Assembly: GCA_017628775.1 (NCBI GenBank)
Contig: JAGBYN010000109.1
Coordinates: forward strand, 1-24,467
Direction of reading: 5' to 3'
Length of the DNA: 24,467 nucleotides
Source: Bacteroidaceae bacterium
Lineage (GTDB): Bacteria > Bacteroidota > Bacteroidia > Bacteroidales > Bacteroidaceae
Positions 14,765 to 24,064 of this stretch are shown here, piece by piece. The notes beneath the pieces were generated by a model. The model did no database searches. It had not been told where the DNA came from and saw nothing but the letters and a program-made list of their open reading frames with translations. Made by a program: the position numbers and the translations under genes. Numbering within the stretch: position 1 is the stretch's first letter; the number at the start of each line of letters is the position of its first letter.

Positions 14765-15925
14765 ATGATGAAAGAATACCGAAAAGAAAATATACAACGT
14801 TTGGCTTTGAAGTTGGCGGGTCATCCTGACGCGGCATTTATCCTGCGCCAGGTAGAGGGTTGGCAAAAACTGTCGGTAAAGGTTCCCTCCTGGGCCGCTG
14901 TTGAGGACCTTCATTATCCGCATCGTTTGGCATTGGAGCAATGCTCGGGTGAGGCTGCTGCTACCTATAAGGCACAGCTGGTGCGCCGCTTGTTTCCCGA
15001 TGGTGGTCAAATGATGATAGACCTTACCGGCGGACTTGGCGTTGATTTTTCGTTTATGGCTCGCCATTTCAAGCGTGCGGTTTATGTGGAACGTCAGCAA
15101 AGCTTGTGCGAGCTTGCACGTCATAACTTCCCATTGCTGAACCTGGATCATGCCGATGTGGTTCATGCTGATTTAAGTGAGGTGTTGCCCACGTTGCCCA
15201 CTGCAGATTTGATCTTTGTGGATCCAGCGCGAAGAGACGCTTCGGGCGGCAAGGTGTTTTGCCTGGAAGATTGCGAACCCAATATGGTGGTGTTGCTGCC
15301 CGACCTTCTGAAGTTAGCGCCTGTTGTGGTTGTGAAACTATCCACGATGCTCGATCTCAATCGTGCACTGTCGTCATTGCCCGGTGTTGCTGAAGTGCAT
15401 GTGTTTGCAGAGCATGGCGAATGTAAAGACCTGCTCCTGGTGGTGAGGCGGGAAAGTGTTCTGCCTCATGAAGTTCAAGTGTATTGCGCTGATGATTGTG
15501 GCACCTTTGCTTTTGCACTGACCGAAGAGGCCGTTGCTCAACCCGAGTATGCGCAGAGTATTGAACGCTATCTTTATGAACCTTCGGCGGCAATCCTTAA
15601 AGCAGGCGCTTTCAAGAGCGTTGCCACACGCTTCTCGCTTAAGAAACTGCACCCCAACAGCCATCTCTATACCTCCGATGTGTGCATAGAGCACTTCCCC
15701 GGACGTGGTTTCCAGGTGGTGCGCACATGTGGCTTTAACAAGAAAGAGCTCAAGGCTTTTGCTGGTGATACAAAAAAAGCCAACCTTGCCGTGAGGAATT
15801 TTCCATCGACGGTGGCTGACTTGCGCAAGCGTTTGAAGTTGGCTGAAGGTGGCGATGCGTATTGGTTTGCCACCACGACAAACGATGGTTCGCATGTGCT
15901 TATTGCTACAACGAAATTGGTTTAG
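14765..15925 (+). CDS. THUMP-like SAM-dependent methyltransferase
   Basis: A 386-residue cytoplasmic protein with a class I methyltransferase core. Motif I is DLTGGLGVD (86-94), the acidic end of strand 2 is YVERQ (107-111), and the catalytic-type motif is DPARR (153-157) after DLIFV. The N-terminal part (1-80) corresponds to the small ferredoxin-like domain found in Bacteroidetes members of this family (PG_1098 type). The C-terminal part (about 310-385, with NLAVRNFPSTVADLRKRL) matches the THUMP-like domain. This domain set points to RNA as substrate, although the modified base is not known to me. The start at 14765 is one of two adjacent ATGs (14765 and 14768). It may be co-transcribed with the next gene, 100 bp downstream, before which no promoter was seen. 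Confidence 0.87.
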   Translation: MMKEYRKENIQRLALKLAGHPDAAFILRQVEGWQKLSVKVPSWAAVEDLHYPHRLALEQCSGEAAATYKAQLVRRLFPDGGQMMIDLTGGLGVDFSFMARHFKRAVYVERQQSLCELARHNFPLLNLDHADVVHADLSEVLPTLPTADLIFVDPARRDASGGKVFCLEDCEPNMVVLLPDLLKLAPVVVVKLSTMLDLNRALSSLPGVAEVHVFAEHGECKDLLLVVRRESVLPHEVQVYCADDCGTFAFALTEEAVAQPEYAQSIERYLYEPSAAILKAGAFKSVATRFSLKKLHPNSHLYTSDVCIEHFPGRGFQVVRTCGFNKKELKAFAGDTKKANLAVRNFPSTVADLRKRLKLAEGGDAYWFATTTNDGSHVLIATTKLV

Positions 15926-16025
15926 GGTGGAAACGATCAATTACTTGAGCGGAGTTTGCATTAACTCGTGCCCCGCATCTTTAAGCACCTTTTCCCTTTT
16001 ATGTCTCTAAAAAACTTTTCCAGAT

Positions 16026-16718
16026 ATGCGTTACATTTTTTTACTGATATCCTTTATTTGTTCTGTTGCTTTAGGGCAAGCGCAGAACTTACCTTCGGCC
16101 GCCCCTACGATGATCGTGATTAATGAAGAGGGTGTGGAGGAGGAAGTAACCTCTTACGATGGCGATGCGCCTTTAAAAGCTTCGTTTTTTGCCAATGTGC
16201 AAGATGTGGGACTTTATATTCCGCTCTATGAATGGACCATTACCCGCGCTGCCGATGAAAAACCCTTCATTAAGCGTTTTGACGAGAATATAAGCTATGA
16301 TTTTCTGGAGTCGGGCACGTTTATGGTGGAACTTAAAATATCCTTTGTTCAAGGTGAGGATACCATAGAATATGCGATGGATTCGCCTTTTTCTGTCACG
16401 ATTACCGAGTCCAAACTGGAAGTGCCCAACGCCTTTACGCCCAATGGCGATGGATTCAATGATATTCTCAAAGTGAAGGAGGGCTACAGAAGTATAATCT
16501 CGTTTAAAGCGATGGTTTTTTCACGTTGGGGCAAAAAACTTCATGAGTGGAAGAACCTTGATGATGGGTGGGACGGACGCATTGGTGGCAGCTATGCACC
16601 CGATGGAGCTTACTTTCTTGTGATTGATGCTCAGGGGGCAGATGGACGTAAGTACGACATCCGAAAAACCATTACCCTGATTAAAGGGGTGCGTGAAAAC
16701 GAAACGGCAACAGAATGA
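16026..16718 (+). CDS. exported protein with type B T9SS (gliding-motility C-terminal, CHU_C) domain
   Basis: A 230-residue protein with a signal peptide (1-20, ending GQAQ), a PKD-like beta-sandwich (about 48-128; YEWTITR, SYDFLESGTFMVELKISF) and a C-terminal gliding motility-associated domain (133-220). The last has the family start VPNAFTPNGDGFNDILKV, the middle VFSRWGKKLHEW and DDGWDGRIGGSYAPDGAYF. This type B domain directs export through the type IX secretion system, often with PorP/SprF-type outer-membrane partners. The protein is short, since most type B cargo is much larger, so it may be a structural surface protein rather than an enzyme. No enzymatic motif was seen. Confidence 0.85.
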   Translation: MRYIFLLISFICSVALGQAQNLPSAAPTMIVINEEGVEEEVTSYDGDAPLKASFFANVQDVGLYIPLYEWTITRAADEKPFIKRFDENISYDFLESGTFMVELKISFVQGEDTIEYAMDSPFSVTITESKLEVPNAFTPNGDGFNDILKVKEGYRSIISFKAMVFSRWGKKLHEWKNLDDGWDGRIGGSYAPDGAYFLVIDAQGADGRKYDIRKTITLIKGVRENETATE

Positions 16719-16776
16719 TTCCTTGTTCCGCCTGGCCTTTGCTCCACCGACAGCCCCCCTCGTGCGTTTAATAGGT

Positions 16777-16857
16777 CCAACCTTAAGGTCTGCCAGCGCT
16801 TGATTTGCTCCTTTTGGCGGAAAATCGTATCTTTGCATCTCATTTCCTTAAGGTTGG
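16777..16857. promoter_or_regulatory. 12-bp inverted repeat pair bracketing the uvrA promoter
   Basis: CCAACCTTAAGG (16777-16788) and its exact inverse CCTTAAGGTTGG (16846-16857) lie on each side of the uvrA promoter. Each contains the palindrome CCTTAAGG. One is upstream of the -33 element and the other lies just past the expected start site. The geometry fits a pair of operator sites that a dimeric repressor could bridge. No regulator is identified. Confidence 0.5.
16804..16835 (+). promoter_or_regulatory. sigma-ABfr promoter of uvrA
   Basis: TTTG (16804-16807) and TATCTTTG (16828-16835) are separated by 20 nt. The transcript would start near 16842, 38 nt before the ATG at 16880. This supports that ATG and excludes a longer reading frame that runs through the promoter. 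Confidence 0.65.
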
Positions 16858-16879
16858 TTTAGTAATTGAACTTGTAACG

Positions 16880-19711
16880 ATGAAGAAAATCAACGTTTAT
16901 GGTGCTCGCGTTCACAATTTAAAAAATGTTGACGTCGAGATACCCAGAAATAGTCTTACCGTGATCACGGGGTTAAGTGGTAGCGGAAAGAGTTCTTTGG
17001 CCTTCGACACCTTGTATGCCGAGGGACAACGTCGTTATATAGAAACGTTTTCGGCTTACGCCCGCAATTTCCTCGATAATCTTGAGCGTCCCGATGTGGA
17101 TAAAATTACCGGACTCAGTCCTGTGATCAGTATTGAGCAGAAAACCACCAATAAGAATCCACGTTCAACGGTGGGTACGGTGACTGAGATTTACGATTTC
17201 CTGCGCTTGCTCTTTGCGCGCGCTGGCACAGCATACTCGTATCTGACGGGCGAGCCCATGATGAAATATACTGAGGAGCGCATTCTCGACCTCGTGCTCA
17301 CCCAGTATGAAAACCGAAAAGTATATTTACTGGCGCCTTTGGTTCGCAACCGTAAGGGGCATTATAAAGAATTGTTTGAGAGCATTCAGAAGAAAGGTTT
17401 TTTGAATGTGCGTGTGGATGGTGAGCTGTGCGAGATCGTTTCGGGCATGAAGCTCGATCGCTACAAGAACCACGATATAGAAGTGGTTATCGACCGTCTG
17501 CTCGTGCGCCCCAAGGATGCCGAACGTTTGAAGAAGAGTTTGCATCAAGCCCTGGAGCAAGGCGATGGCTTGATGATGCTCCTTGATGTGACCGAAGAAG
17601 GGCTTGCGCCCCGCTATTTAAGTAAGCGCTTGATGTGCCCCACCACAGGATTGGCTTACCGCGAACCGGCACCACATAACTTCTCGTTCAATTCAGCCAC
17701 AGGTGCTTGTCCTAAGTGCAATGGCTTGGGTTATGTCAACATCATTGACCACGAGAAAGTGTGCCCGAACCCCAGAATGTCGATTTACGAAGGTGGGTTG
17801 GCGCCTTTGGGTAAATACCGCAATTCATTGATATTTTGGGAGGTTGAAGCCGTTTTGCTTAAACATGGGTGCGACATCAACATGCCTATATCTGAGGTGA
17901 GCGAAGAAGCGCTCGACGAGATTATCAACGGTTCGCCCGACCGCCTACGCATCCCTGCTGCCATTGCAAAAACGTCCGACGATTATTACGTTGAGTTTAA
18001 TGGTTTGGTGAAGTACATTCAGCAAATGGCTGATAGCGAGATGACCGCAGCAGCTCAGAAATGGGCGGATCAATTTTCCAAAACAGCCGTGTGTCCCGCT
18101 TGCCATGGTGCGCGCTTGAATGAAGAAGCTCTTTCTTATCGTTTTGCCGGGAAGAATATCTTCGAACTCTCAAGTATGGATATTGCAGAACTGTATGAAT
18201 TCCTGGAAAATGTTGAGCATCAACTGAATGAACGAAATAAAACGATAGCCACAGAAATTCTTAAGGAACTGCGCACCCGCTTAAGTTTCTTGATTGATGT
18301 GGGCTTAAACTACCTGTCGCTTTCGCGCTCCACGATGACCCTTTCTGGGGGTGAGAGTCAGCGCATCCGTTTGGCTACTCAGATTGGTTCTCAGTTGGTC
18401 AATGTGCTTTATATTTTGGATGAACCTTCGATAGGTTTGCATCAGCGCGACAATGTGCGCCTCATCGATTCACTCAAGCGCCTGCGCGACACGGGAAATA
18501 CCGTTGTTGTGGTGGAGCACGATGAGGACATGATGCGTGCTTCCGACTATATCATTGATATGGGCCCTCGTGCTGGCCGATTAGGGGGCGAAGTGGTGTT
18601 TCAGGGAACTCCCGAAGCAATGTTGCGCACCCATACGTTAACGGCAGGCTACCTTAATGGTGAAAACCGCATACCTGTACCCAAGGAACGCCGTAAAGGC
18701 AATGGCAATATTCTCAGCTTGAAGGGATGCACAGGAAACAATCTGAAGGATGTGAGTGTTGACCTTCCATTAGGAACGCTCGTCTGCGTTACAGGCGTTT
18801 CGGGATCGGGAAAATCAACGTTGATCAACGACACCCTGCAACCCTTGCTTTCGCAACATTTCTACCGTTCCTTGCGCGATCCCTTACCTTACAAGACCAT
18901 TGAAGGGATGGAGCATGTCGATAAGGTGGTGTCGGTCGATCAAAGTCCTATTGGTCGCACGCCACGTTCAAATCCCGCTACCTATACTGGCGTGTTTGCA
19001 GATATCCGTACGCTCTTCGTGGAACTCCCGGAATCGAAGATGCGCGCCTATAAAGCCGGACGATTCTCTTTTAACGTGAAGGGTGGGCGTTGCGAAACGT
19101 GTAAGGGTAACGGCTATAAAACGATTGAGATGAACTTCCTGCCCGATGTGTACGTGCCTTGTGAAACGTGCCACGGCAAACGCTATAACCGCGAAACGCT
19201 TGAGGTGCGTTTTAAGGGCAAGAGTATTTCAGATGTGTTGGACATGACCATCAATCAAGCTGTCGAGTTCTTTGAAAACGTACCTAATATCCTGCATAAA
19301 ATCAAAACCCTTCAGGATGTGGGATTGGGATACATCAAGTTAGGACAATCCTCAACCACCTTGTCGGGCGGCGAGAGTCAGCGCGTGAAGTTGGCAACGG
19401 AATTGTCGAAAAGAGACACCGGACAAACCATCTACATCCTTGATGAACCCACCACGGGCCTCCACTTCGAAGACATCCGTGTGTTGCTCGGGGTGCTCAA
19501 CCAATTGGTGGAGCGTGGCAATACCGTGATTGTGATTGAACATAACCTCGACGTGATCCGTGCTGCCGATTATATCATTGATATGGGGCCTGAAGGCGGT
19601 CGCGGCGGCGGTCAAGTCGTTGCCACAGGTACACCCGAAGAAGTTGTAGAAGCTGGCGTTGGCCATACTGCGAAATTTTTGAAAGAGGCGATGGAGCGCA
19701 TTAAGCAATAG
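16880..19711 (+). CDS. uvrA: excinuclease ABC subunit A
   Basis: A 943-residue UvrA, the damage-sensing ATPase of nucleotide excision repair, which loads UvrB onto distorted DNA. The start is MKKINVYGARVHNL. Walker A is GLSGSGKSS (31-39) in the first half and GVSGSGKST in the second. Two ABC signatures are present, TLSGGESQRIRLA and TLSGGESQRVKLA, followed by YILDEPSIGLHQRD and YILDEPTTGLHFED. The second zinc finger is complete (C738, C741, C761, C764). The first has C253, C277 and C280, but Thr at position 256 where a fourth Cys is expected. Length and order fit a full-length enzyme. It has its own promoter, bracketed by an inverted repeat pair. Confidence 0.97.
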   Translation: MKKINVYGARVHNLKNVDVEIPRNSLTVITGLSGSGKSSLAFDTLYAEGQRRYIETFSAYARNFLDNLERPDVDKITGLSPVISIEQKTTNKNPRSTVGTVTEIYDFLRLLFARAGTAYSYLTGEPMMKYTEERILDLVLTQYENRKVYLLAPLVRNRKGHYKELFESIQKKGFLNVRVDGELCEIVSGMKLDRYKNHDIEVVIDRLLVRPKDAERLKKSLHQALEQGDGLMMLLDVTEEGLAPRYLSKRLMCPTTGLAYREPAPHNFSFNSATGACPKCNGLGYVNIIDHEKVCPNPRMSIYEGGLAPLGKYRNSLIFWEVEAVLLKHGCDINMPISEVSEEALDEIINGSPDRLRIPAAIAKTSDDYYVEFNGLVKYIQQMADSEMTAAAQKWADQFSKTAVCPACHGARLNEEALSYRFAGKNIFELSSMDIAELYEFLENVEHQLNERNKTIATEILKELRTRLSFLIDVGLNYLSLSRSTMTLSGGESQRIRLATQIGSQLVNVLYILDEPSIGLHQRDNVRLIDSLKRLRDTGNTVVVVEHDEDMMRASDYIIDMGPRAGRLGGEVVFQGTPEAMLRTHTLTAGYLNGENRIPVPKERRKGNGNILSLKGCTGNNLKDVSVDLPLGTLVCVTGVSGSGKSTLINDTLQPLLSQHFYRSLRDPLPYKTIEGMEHVDKVVSVDQSPIGRTPRSNPATYTGVFADIRTLFVELPESKMRAYKAGRFSFNVKGGRCETCKGNGYKTIEMNFLPDVYVPCETCHGKRYNRETLEVRFKGKSISDVLDMTINQAVEFFENVPNILHKIKTLQDVGLGYIKLGQSSTTLSGGESQRVKLATELSKRDTGQTIYILDEPTTGLHFEDIRVLLGVLNQLVERGNTVIVIEHNLDVIRAADYIIDMGPEGGRGGGQVVATGTPEEVVEAGVGHTAKFLKEAMERIKQ

Positions 19712-19841
19712 CTCTGAAAGGCGTTTGAGTCAGAATAATCGGAGTCCGCTGAATTCTGTGATTAATTCTGAGTTCTCCAGAGATCACCTCACTATCTACG
19801 AAAATATATTCTTAATTAATAACTTTTAAAAATTTAATTTT

Positions 19842-21365
19842 ATGTTTGAAGGACAACCTAAAGGGCTTTTTGCCCTTGCCCTTGCCAACACTGGTGAACG
19901 CTTTGGTTACTACACCATGTTGGCTGCCTTCGTACTCTTCATGCAAGACAACTTTGGCATGTCGGGTTCAGAAGCAGGAACTTACTATTCAAGTTTCTTG
20001 ATGTTCGTTTATTTCTTGCCCCTCGTTGGTGGTATTCTTGCCGATAAGATGGGTTACGGAAAGATGGTAACTATTGGTATTTCAATCATGTTCCTTGGTT
20101 ACTTGCTCCTCTCAATTCCTTTCGGTACTGGAAGCACAGCACTTTGGGCTGTTGTAGGTGCTCTTGGTCTTATCTCTTTGGGTACAGGTTTGTTTAAGGG
20201 TAACCTCCAAGTAATGGTAGGTAACCTCTACGACGATCCTAAGTATGCCAACAAGCGTGATGCAGCGTTCTCACTCTTCTACATGGCCATTAACATTGGT
20301 GCCCTCTTCGCACCAACTGCAGCGATTAAGATCATGGACTACGGTATGAACGACCTCGGTTGGTCAAAGGCTGATTCATATCACCTTGCGTTCGGTGTTG
20401 CTTGTGTGTCTTTGATCATCTCAATGGCTATTTACTTTGCATGTCGCTCTACATTTAAGCATGTTGAAGGTAACACACCCAAGAAGGCAGACAACAATGC
20501 AGCAGTAGCTACAGAAGAACTCACACCAGCTGAAACAAAGGCACGCGTGGTAGCACTTTGCCTCGTGTTTGCTGTGGTTATCTTCTTCTGGATGGCTTTC
20601 CACCAAAATGGTCTTACATTGACTTACTTCGCTAATGAATTTACAGAAAAGACTACAACAGGTTTCTTGGGCACACTCTTTAATGTGTGGAACCTCGTAG
20701 CTGTGATCATTGGTGTTTATGCAGGCTTCTCTATCTTCCAAAGCAAGACTGCTAAGGCAAAGGCGATTTCAGGCGTTGTTGTTGCTGCTGTTTTGGCTTA
20801 CCTCGGTTGGCAATATGCTACAACTGCAACAGACATCGTTAGCGTAGATGCTAAGTACTTCCAAACATTCAACCCCTTCTATGTAGTAGCGCTTACTCCT
20901 GTGAGCATGGCTGTGTTCTCTTATTTGGCTTCTAAGGGTAAGGAACCTTCTGCACCCCGTAAGATTGCTTACGGTATGTTGATTGCTGCCATTGGTTTCG
21001 TGGTTATGGCTGTAGGTTCTATGGGTCTTCTTTCGCCTAACGAACAAAAGGTGGCTGGTTAAGCAGCGTCATTTGTATCTCCAAGCCTTTTGATCAACAC
21101 TTACCTCGTACTCACATTTGCTGAACTCTTCCTTTCTCCCATGGGTATCTCATTCGTGTCTAAGGTAGCGCCTCCAAAGCTCAAGGGTATGATGATGGGT
21201 GGCTGGTTCGTGGCAACTGCACTCGGTAACATGCTTACAGTTGTTGGTTCTATGTTCTGGGGCGACCTCTCATTGGTAACTGTATGGGGTATCTTCGTCG
21301 TACTCTGCCTCATTTCTGCACTCTTCATGTTCGCCATGATGAAGCGTCTTGAAAAGGTGGCTTAA
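19842..21365 (+). pseudogene. POT/PTR-family peptide transporter interrupted by an in-frame TAA
   Basis: A proton-coupled oligopeptide transporter of the MFS superfamily. The complete frame is 508 codons including the final stop, but codon 407 is TAA (21060-21062). The frame resumes without a shift (AASFVSPSLLINTYLVLTFAE...) and ends at 21365. The first 406 residues contain the N-terminal motif NTGERFGYYTM (16-26), a variant of ExxERFxYY in which N16 replaces the first Glu. They also contain most of the membrane helices; the rest encodes the last two. The second part has no good start codon. Codon use is strongly biased, as in highly expressed genes, which suggests that the break is recent or a sequence error. 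No clear promoter was seen in the 130 bp before it. It could be called as two CDS (19842-21062 and a fragment to 21365). Confidence 0.85.
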
Positions 21366-21381
21366 TTAAAAAACAAATAAA

Positions 21382-21423
21382 AACTCAAGAGGGTGCGTCG
21401 AATTCGACGCACCCTCTTGAGTT
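21382..21423. terminator. 42-bp perfect palindrome after the peptide transporter
   Basis: The 21-bp arms (21382-21402 and 21403-21423) are perfectly complementary, with GAATTC at the centre. It lies 16 bp after the transporter stop codon and probably ends that transcript. The plus strand has no T run behind it, whereas the minus strand would have a T-rich tail, so it may be a bidirectional or non-classical terminator. The remaining DNA to 21557 shows nothing recognisable. Confidence 0.65.
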
Positions 21424-21557
21424 GTATGAAATGCAAGGTTCTGCAACGGAGAGCAACGCGGCAGATTATTCGTGATGATACGCCGCCGTGGTTAGGTTAC
21501 TTGCAGATTTGAAACAAAAAATATTAAAGCAAGGCACGTAATCCTCAATATTCTTAG

Positions 21558-21565
21558 TAATTTTG
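21558..21565 (+). promoter_or_regulatory. -7 element of the priA promoter
   Basis: TAATTTTG fits TAnnTTTG and lies 24 bp before the ATG at 21590. An upstream TTG that could begin the frame lies inside this element, which favours the ATG. No convincing -33 element was seen at the normal distance. Confidence 0.45.
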
Positions 21566-21589
21566 TGCCTATACCTTAAAAAAGTAACA

Positions 21590-24064
21590 ATGACCGAACA
21601 ATATACTTTTGCTGACGTTCTTTTGCCCCTTGCGTTGCAGGAGGTGTTAACGTATCAAGTGCCCACGACATTACAACTTGTTGTGGGGCAGCGTGTCATT
21701 GTGCCTTTAGGAAAGTCCAAACGCTATTCGGGTTTTGTGGTGCGTTTGCACAATGAAGCGCCGAGTGCAGAATTTACGATCAAGGATGTGGAGGGCGTTG
21801 TTGATGCAACACCTTTATTGCGACCCGAGCAAATAGGGTTTTGGCATTGGATTGCCCAATACTATATGTGCACGAAAGGCGAAGTGATGAAAGCAGCACT
21901 GCCTTCGGGGTTGAAATTGGAGAGTGAAACGCGTATTGTGAAGTCTCTCGAAATCCCAGATGAGGATATGCCTTCACGATTTGAAGTGGCATTGAGGAAA
22001 CTTGATACGGAAAAACCGATTTCCATTGATGAACTCCAGAAACAAGGTATTTCGTTGCACACCATTCGTCAAATCATTGAGAAAGGTTATGCAGAGGTGG
22101 CGGAGCACATGAACGAGAGTTTCAAACCCCGCACCGAAACTTACGTGCGCCTCAATCCTGATTATCTGGGCGACGCACCTTTAAATGCGTTGTTTGAATC
22201 GCTGAAGCGCTCGCCCAAACAGGATGCTCTGCTTTTGGCTTATCTTGATTTGTCGCGATCAGCCACTGCCATTGCGCTTAAAAATCCAAAGTTGCTTGCC
22301 GAGGTGTCGAAGAAGCAACTCCTGAGCCATGCTGGCAGTAGTGAAGCGGTGCTCAAAGGACTTTTGGATAAGAATATCCTGCAGCGCTACAGTGTGGAGG
22401 TGGGGCGTTTGAAGGAAAATGGCGTTGTGGCGCAGTTGGGTGCACGTCCGCTGAGCGAAACGCAACAAAAGGCATTCGATGCCATCCTTACCCAGTTTGA
22501 AACCCACCAGAATGTGTTGCTTCATGGTGTGACCTCATCTGGTAAGACTGAGGTATATACGCAACTCATTCATCAAACCATAGCGCAAGGCAAGCAGGTG
22601 CTCTATCTCTTGCCTGAAATCGCATTGACCACACAAATCACTTCGCGCCTGGGACGTGTGTTTGGCGATAAAATGGGGGTGTATCATTCCAAATTCCCTG
22701 ACGCCGAGCGCGTGGAGGTGTGGCGCAAGCAAATGAGCGATCAACCTTATCCTTTGATCTTAGGGGTGCGCTCCTCGCTGTTCTTGCCATACCAGAATTT
22801 AGGTTTGATAATCGTGGACGAAGAGCACGAAACGTCGTATAAACAACAGGACCCCGCACCGCGCTATCATGCTCGTGATGTCGCTGTTGTTTTGGCAAAA
22901 ATGTTGGGTGCCAAGGTGCTGCTGGGCACAGCCACGCCCTCGCTCGAAACCTATACGCATGCCCGTAATGGTCGTTATGGCTTGGTTGAAATACTCGAAC
23001 GCTTCGGTGGCGTAAAGCTGCCGCAAGTCGAAGTGGCTGATGTGAAGGAATTGCGGCGCAAGAAAATGATGAAAACGCCCTTCTCGCCTTTATTGCTTGA
23101 AAAGATTGAGGCGGCGCTTCATCGGGGCGAGCAAACAATCCTTTTCATCAACCGTCGTGGTTATAGTCCGGTGCTTGATTGCCACACCTGTGGGTGGACC
23201 CCGCGTTGCACGTGTTGTGATGTGTCGCTCACCTATCATCAGCGCGAGCATCGCCTCGTTTGTCACTATTGTGGTAAGAGTTTTAATGTACCCAAGCAAT
23301 GTCCGAACTGCGGATCCACAGAACTGCGCGATGTGGGCTACGGCACGGAGAAGATTGAGGAGTCAATCCAACAATTGTTTCCCATGGCAAAGACCGAGCG
23401 CATGGATTTAGATACCACCCGTTCGCGCACCGCCTACGAACGCATTATCCAAAAATTCCAACAGGGTGAAACCAATATCTTAGTGGGCACGCAAATGCTC
23501 ACCAAAGGTCTGGACTTCGATCGTGTGAGTGTTGTGGGTATTGTGAATGCCGATCATATCATGAATCTTCCCGATTTCCGCGCTTATGAACGGGCCTTCC
23601 AGATGCTTTCGCAGGTATCTGGGCGTGCAGGGCGACGCGGCACTCAGGGCAGTGTGGTGTTGCAAACGCGCCAGGCCGATGAACCCCTCATCGGTTATAT
23701 CCAGAATAACCAGTATCAACAGATGTATGCACAGCAAATGCAGGAGCGCCAGATGTTTAACTATCCACCGTTCTGCCGCATCATTAATGTTTACCTCAAA
23801 CATCGCGACGATGCCGTTGTTGAGGCTGCATCGCAGTATTTCTCTTCGCTCCTTGCGCCCCATTTCCCCAATTGCTTGCTCGGTCCAGAGCGCCCTTACG
23901 TGTCGCGCGTTCAGTTGTTGTACATCCGCAAACTGCTGCTCAAGGTGTCGCCAAAACTCTCTGTCGCAGGAGTGCGCAACACGCTCCTTGCTGCGCGTGC
24001 CGCTCTGGTGGCGCAGGAGCAGTTTAAGCGCGTTCAAATTTATTTTGACGTCGATCCGCTTTAG
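21590..24064 (+). CDS. priA: primosomal protein N' (replication restart helicase PriA)
   Basis: An 824-residue PriA, the 3'-to-5' helicase that recognises stalled forks and reloads the replisome. The start MTEQYTFADVLLPL leads into the DNA-binding domain (about 1-200; VIVPLGKSKRYSGFVV). The helicase core has Walker A GVTSSGKT (313-320), the DEEH box (410-413) and GTATPS. The zinc-binding insertion begins at C531 and contains the paired cysteines CHTC, CTCC, CHYC and CPNC. Helicase motifs GTQMLTKGLDFD and QVSGRAGRRG follow. The length is normal for Bacteroidetes, and the frame is open throughout. It reads toward acpP, with a weak terminator and a separate acpP promoter between. Confidence 0.97.
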   Translation: MTEQYTFADVLLPLALQEVLTYQVPTTLQLVVGQRVIVPLGKSKRYSGFVVRLHNEAPSAEFTIKDVEGVVDATPLLRPEQIGFWHWIAQYYMCTKGEVMKAALPSGLKLESETRIVKSLEIPDEDMPSRFEVALRKLDTEKPISIDELQKQGISLHTIRQIIEKGYAEVAEHMNESFKPRTETYVRLNPDYLGDAPLNALFESLKRSPKQDALLLAYLDLSRSATAIALKNPKLLAEVSKKQLLSHAGSSEAVLKGLLDKNILQRYSVEVGRLKENGVVAQLGARPLSETQQKAFDAILTQFETHQNVLLHGVTSSGKTEVYTQLIHQTIAQGKQVLYLLPEIALTTQITSRLGRVFGDKMGVYHSKFPDAERVEVWRKQMSDQPYPLILGVRSSLFLPYQNLGLIIVDEEHETSYKQQDPAPRYHARDVAVVLAKMLGAKVLLGTATPSLETYTHARNGRYGLVEILERFGGVKLPQVEVADVKELRRKKMMKTPFSPLLLEKIEAALHRGEQTILFINRRGYSPVLDCHTCGWTPRCTCCDVSLTYHQREHRLVCHYCGKSFNVPKQCPNCGSTELRDVGYGTEKIEESIQQLFPMAKTERMDLDTTRSRTAYERIIQKFQQGETNILVGTQMLTKGLDFDRVSVVGIVNADHIMNLPDFRAYERAFQMLSQVSGRAGRRGTQGSVVLQTRQADEPLIGYIQNNQYQQMYAQQMQERQMFNYPPFCRIINVYLKHRDDAVVEAASQYFSSLLAPHFPNCLLGPERPYVSRVQLLYIRKLLLKVSPKLSVAGVRNTLLAARAALVAQEQFKRVQIYFDVDPL

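Noticed and set aside
16805..16879. A 25-codon N-terminal extension of UvrA from a TTG
   Set aside because: It runs through the -33 and -7 promoter elements, and MKKINVYGARVHNL is the normal UvrA start.
21090..21365. An independent 91-aa membrane protein gene after the transporter
   Set aside because: It is in the same frame as the transporter, continues its final helices, and starts only from a TTG. It is the 3' remnant of the broken gene.
21563..21589. A 9-codon extension of PriA from a TTG
   Set aside because: The TTG lies inside the -7 element, and the family-like sequence begins at the ATG at 21590.
22638..23138. A 166-codon open frame opposite priA
   Set aside because: It overlaps the conserved helicase core of priA, and its translation has no recognisable domain.
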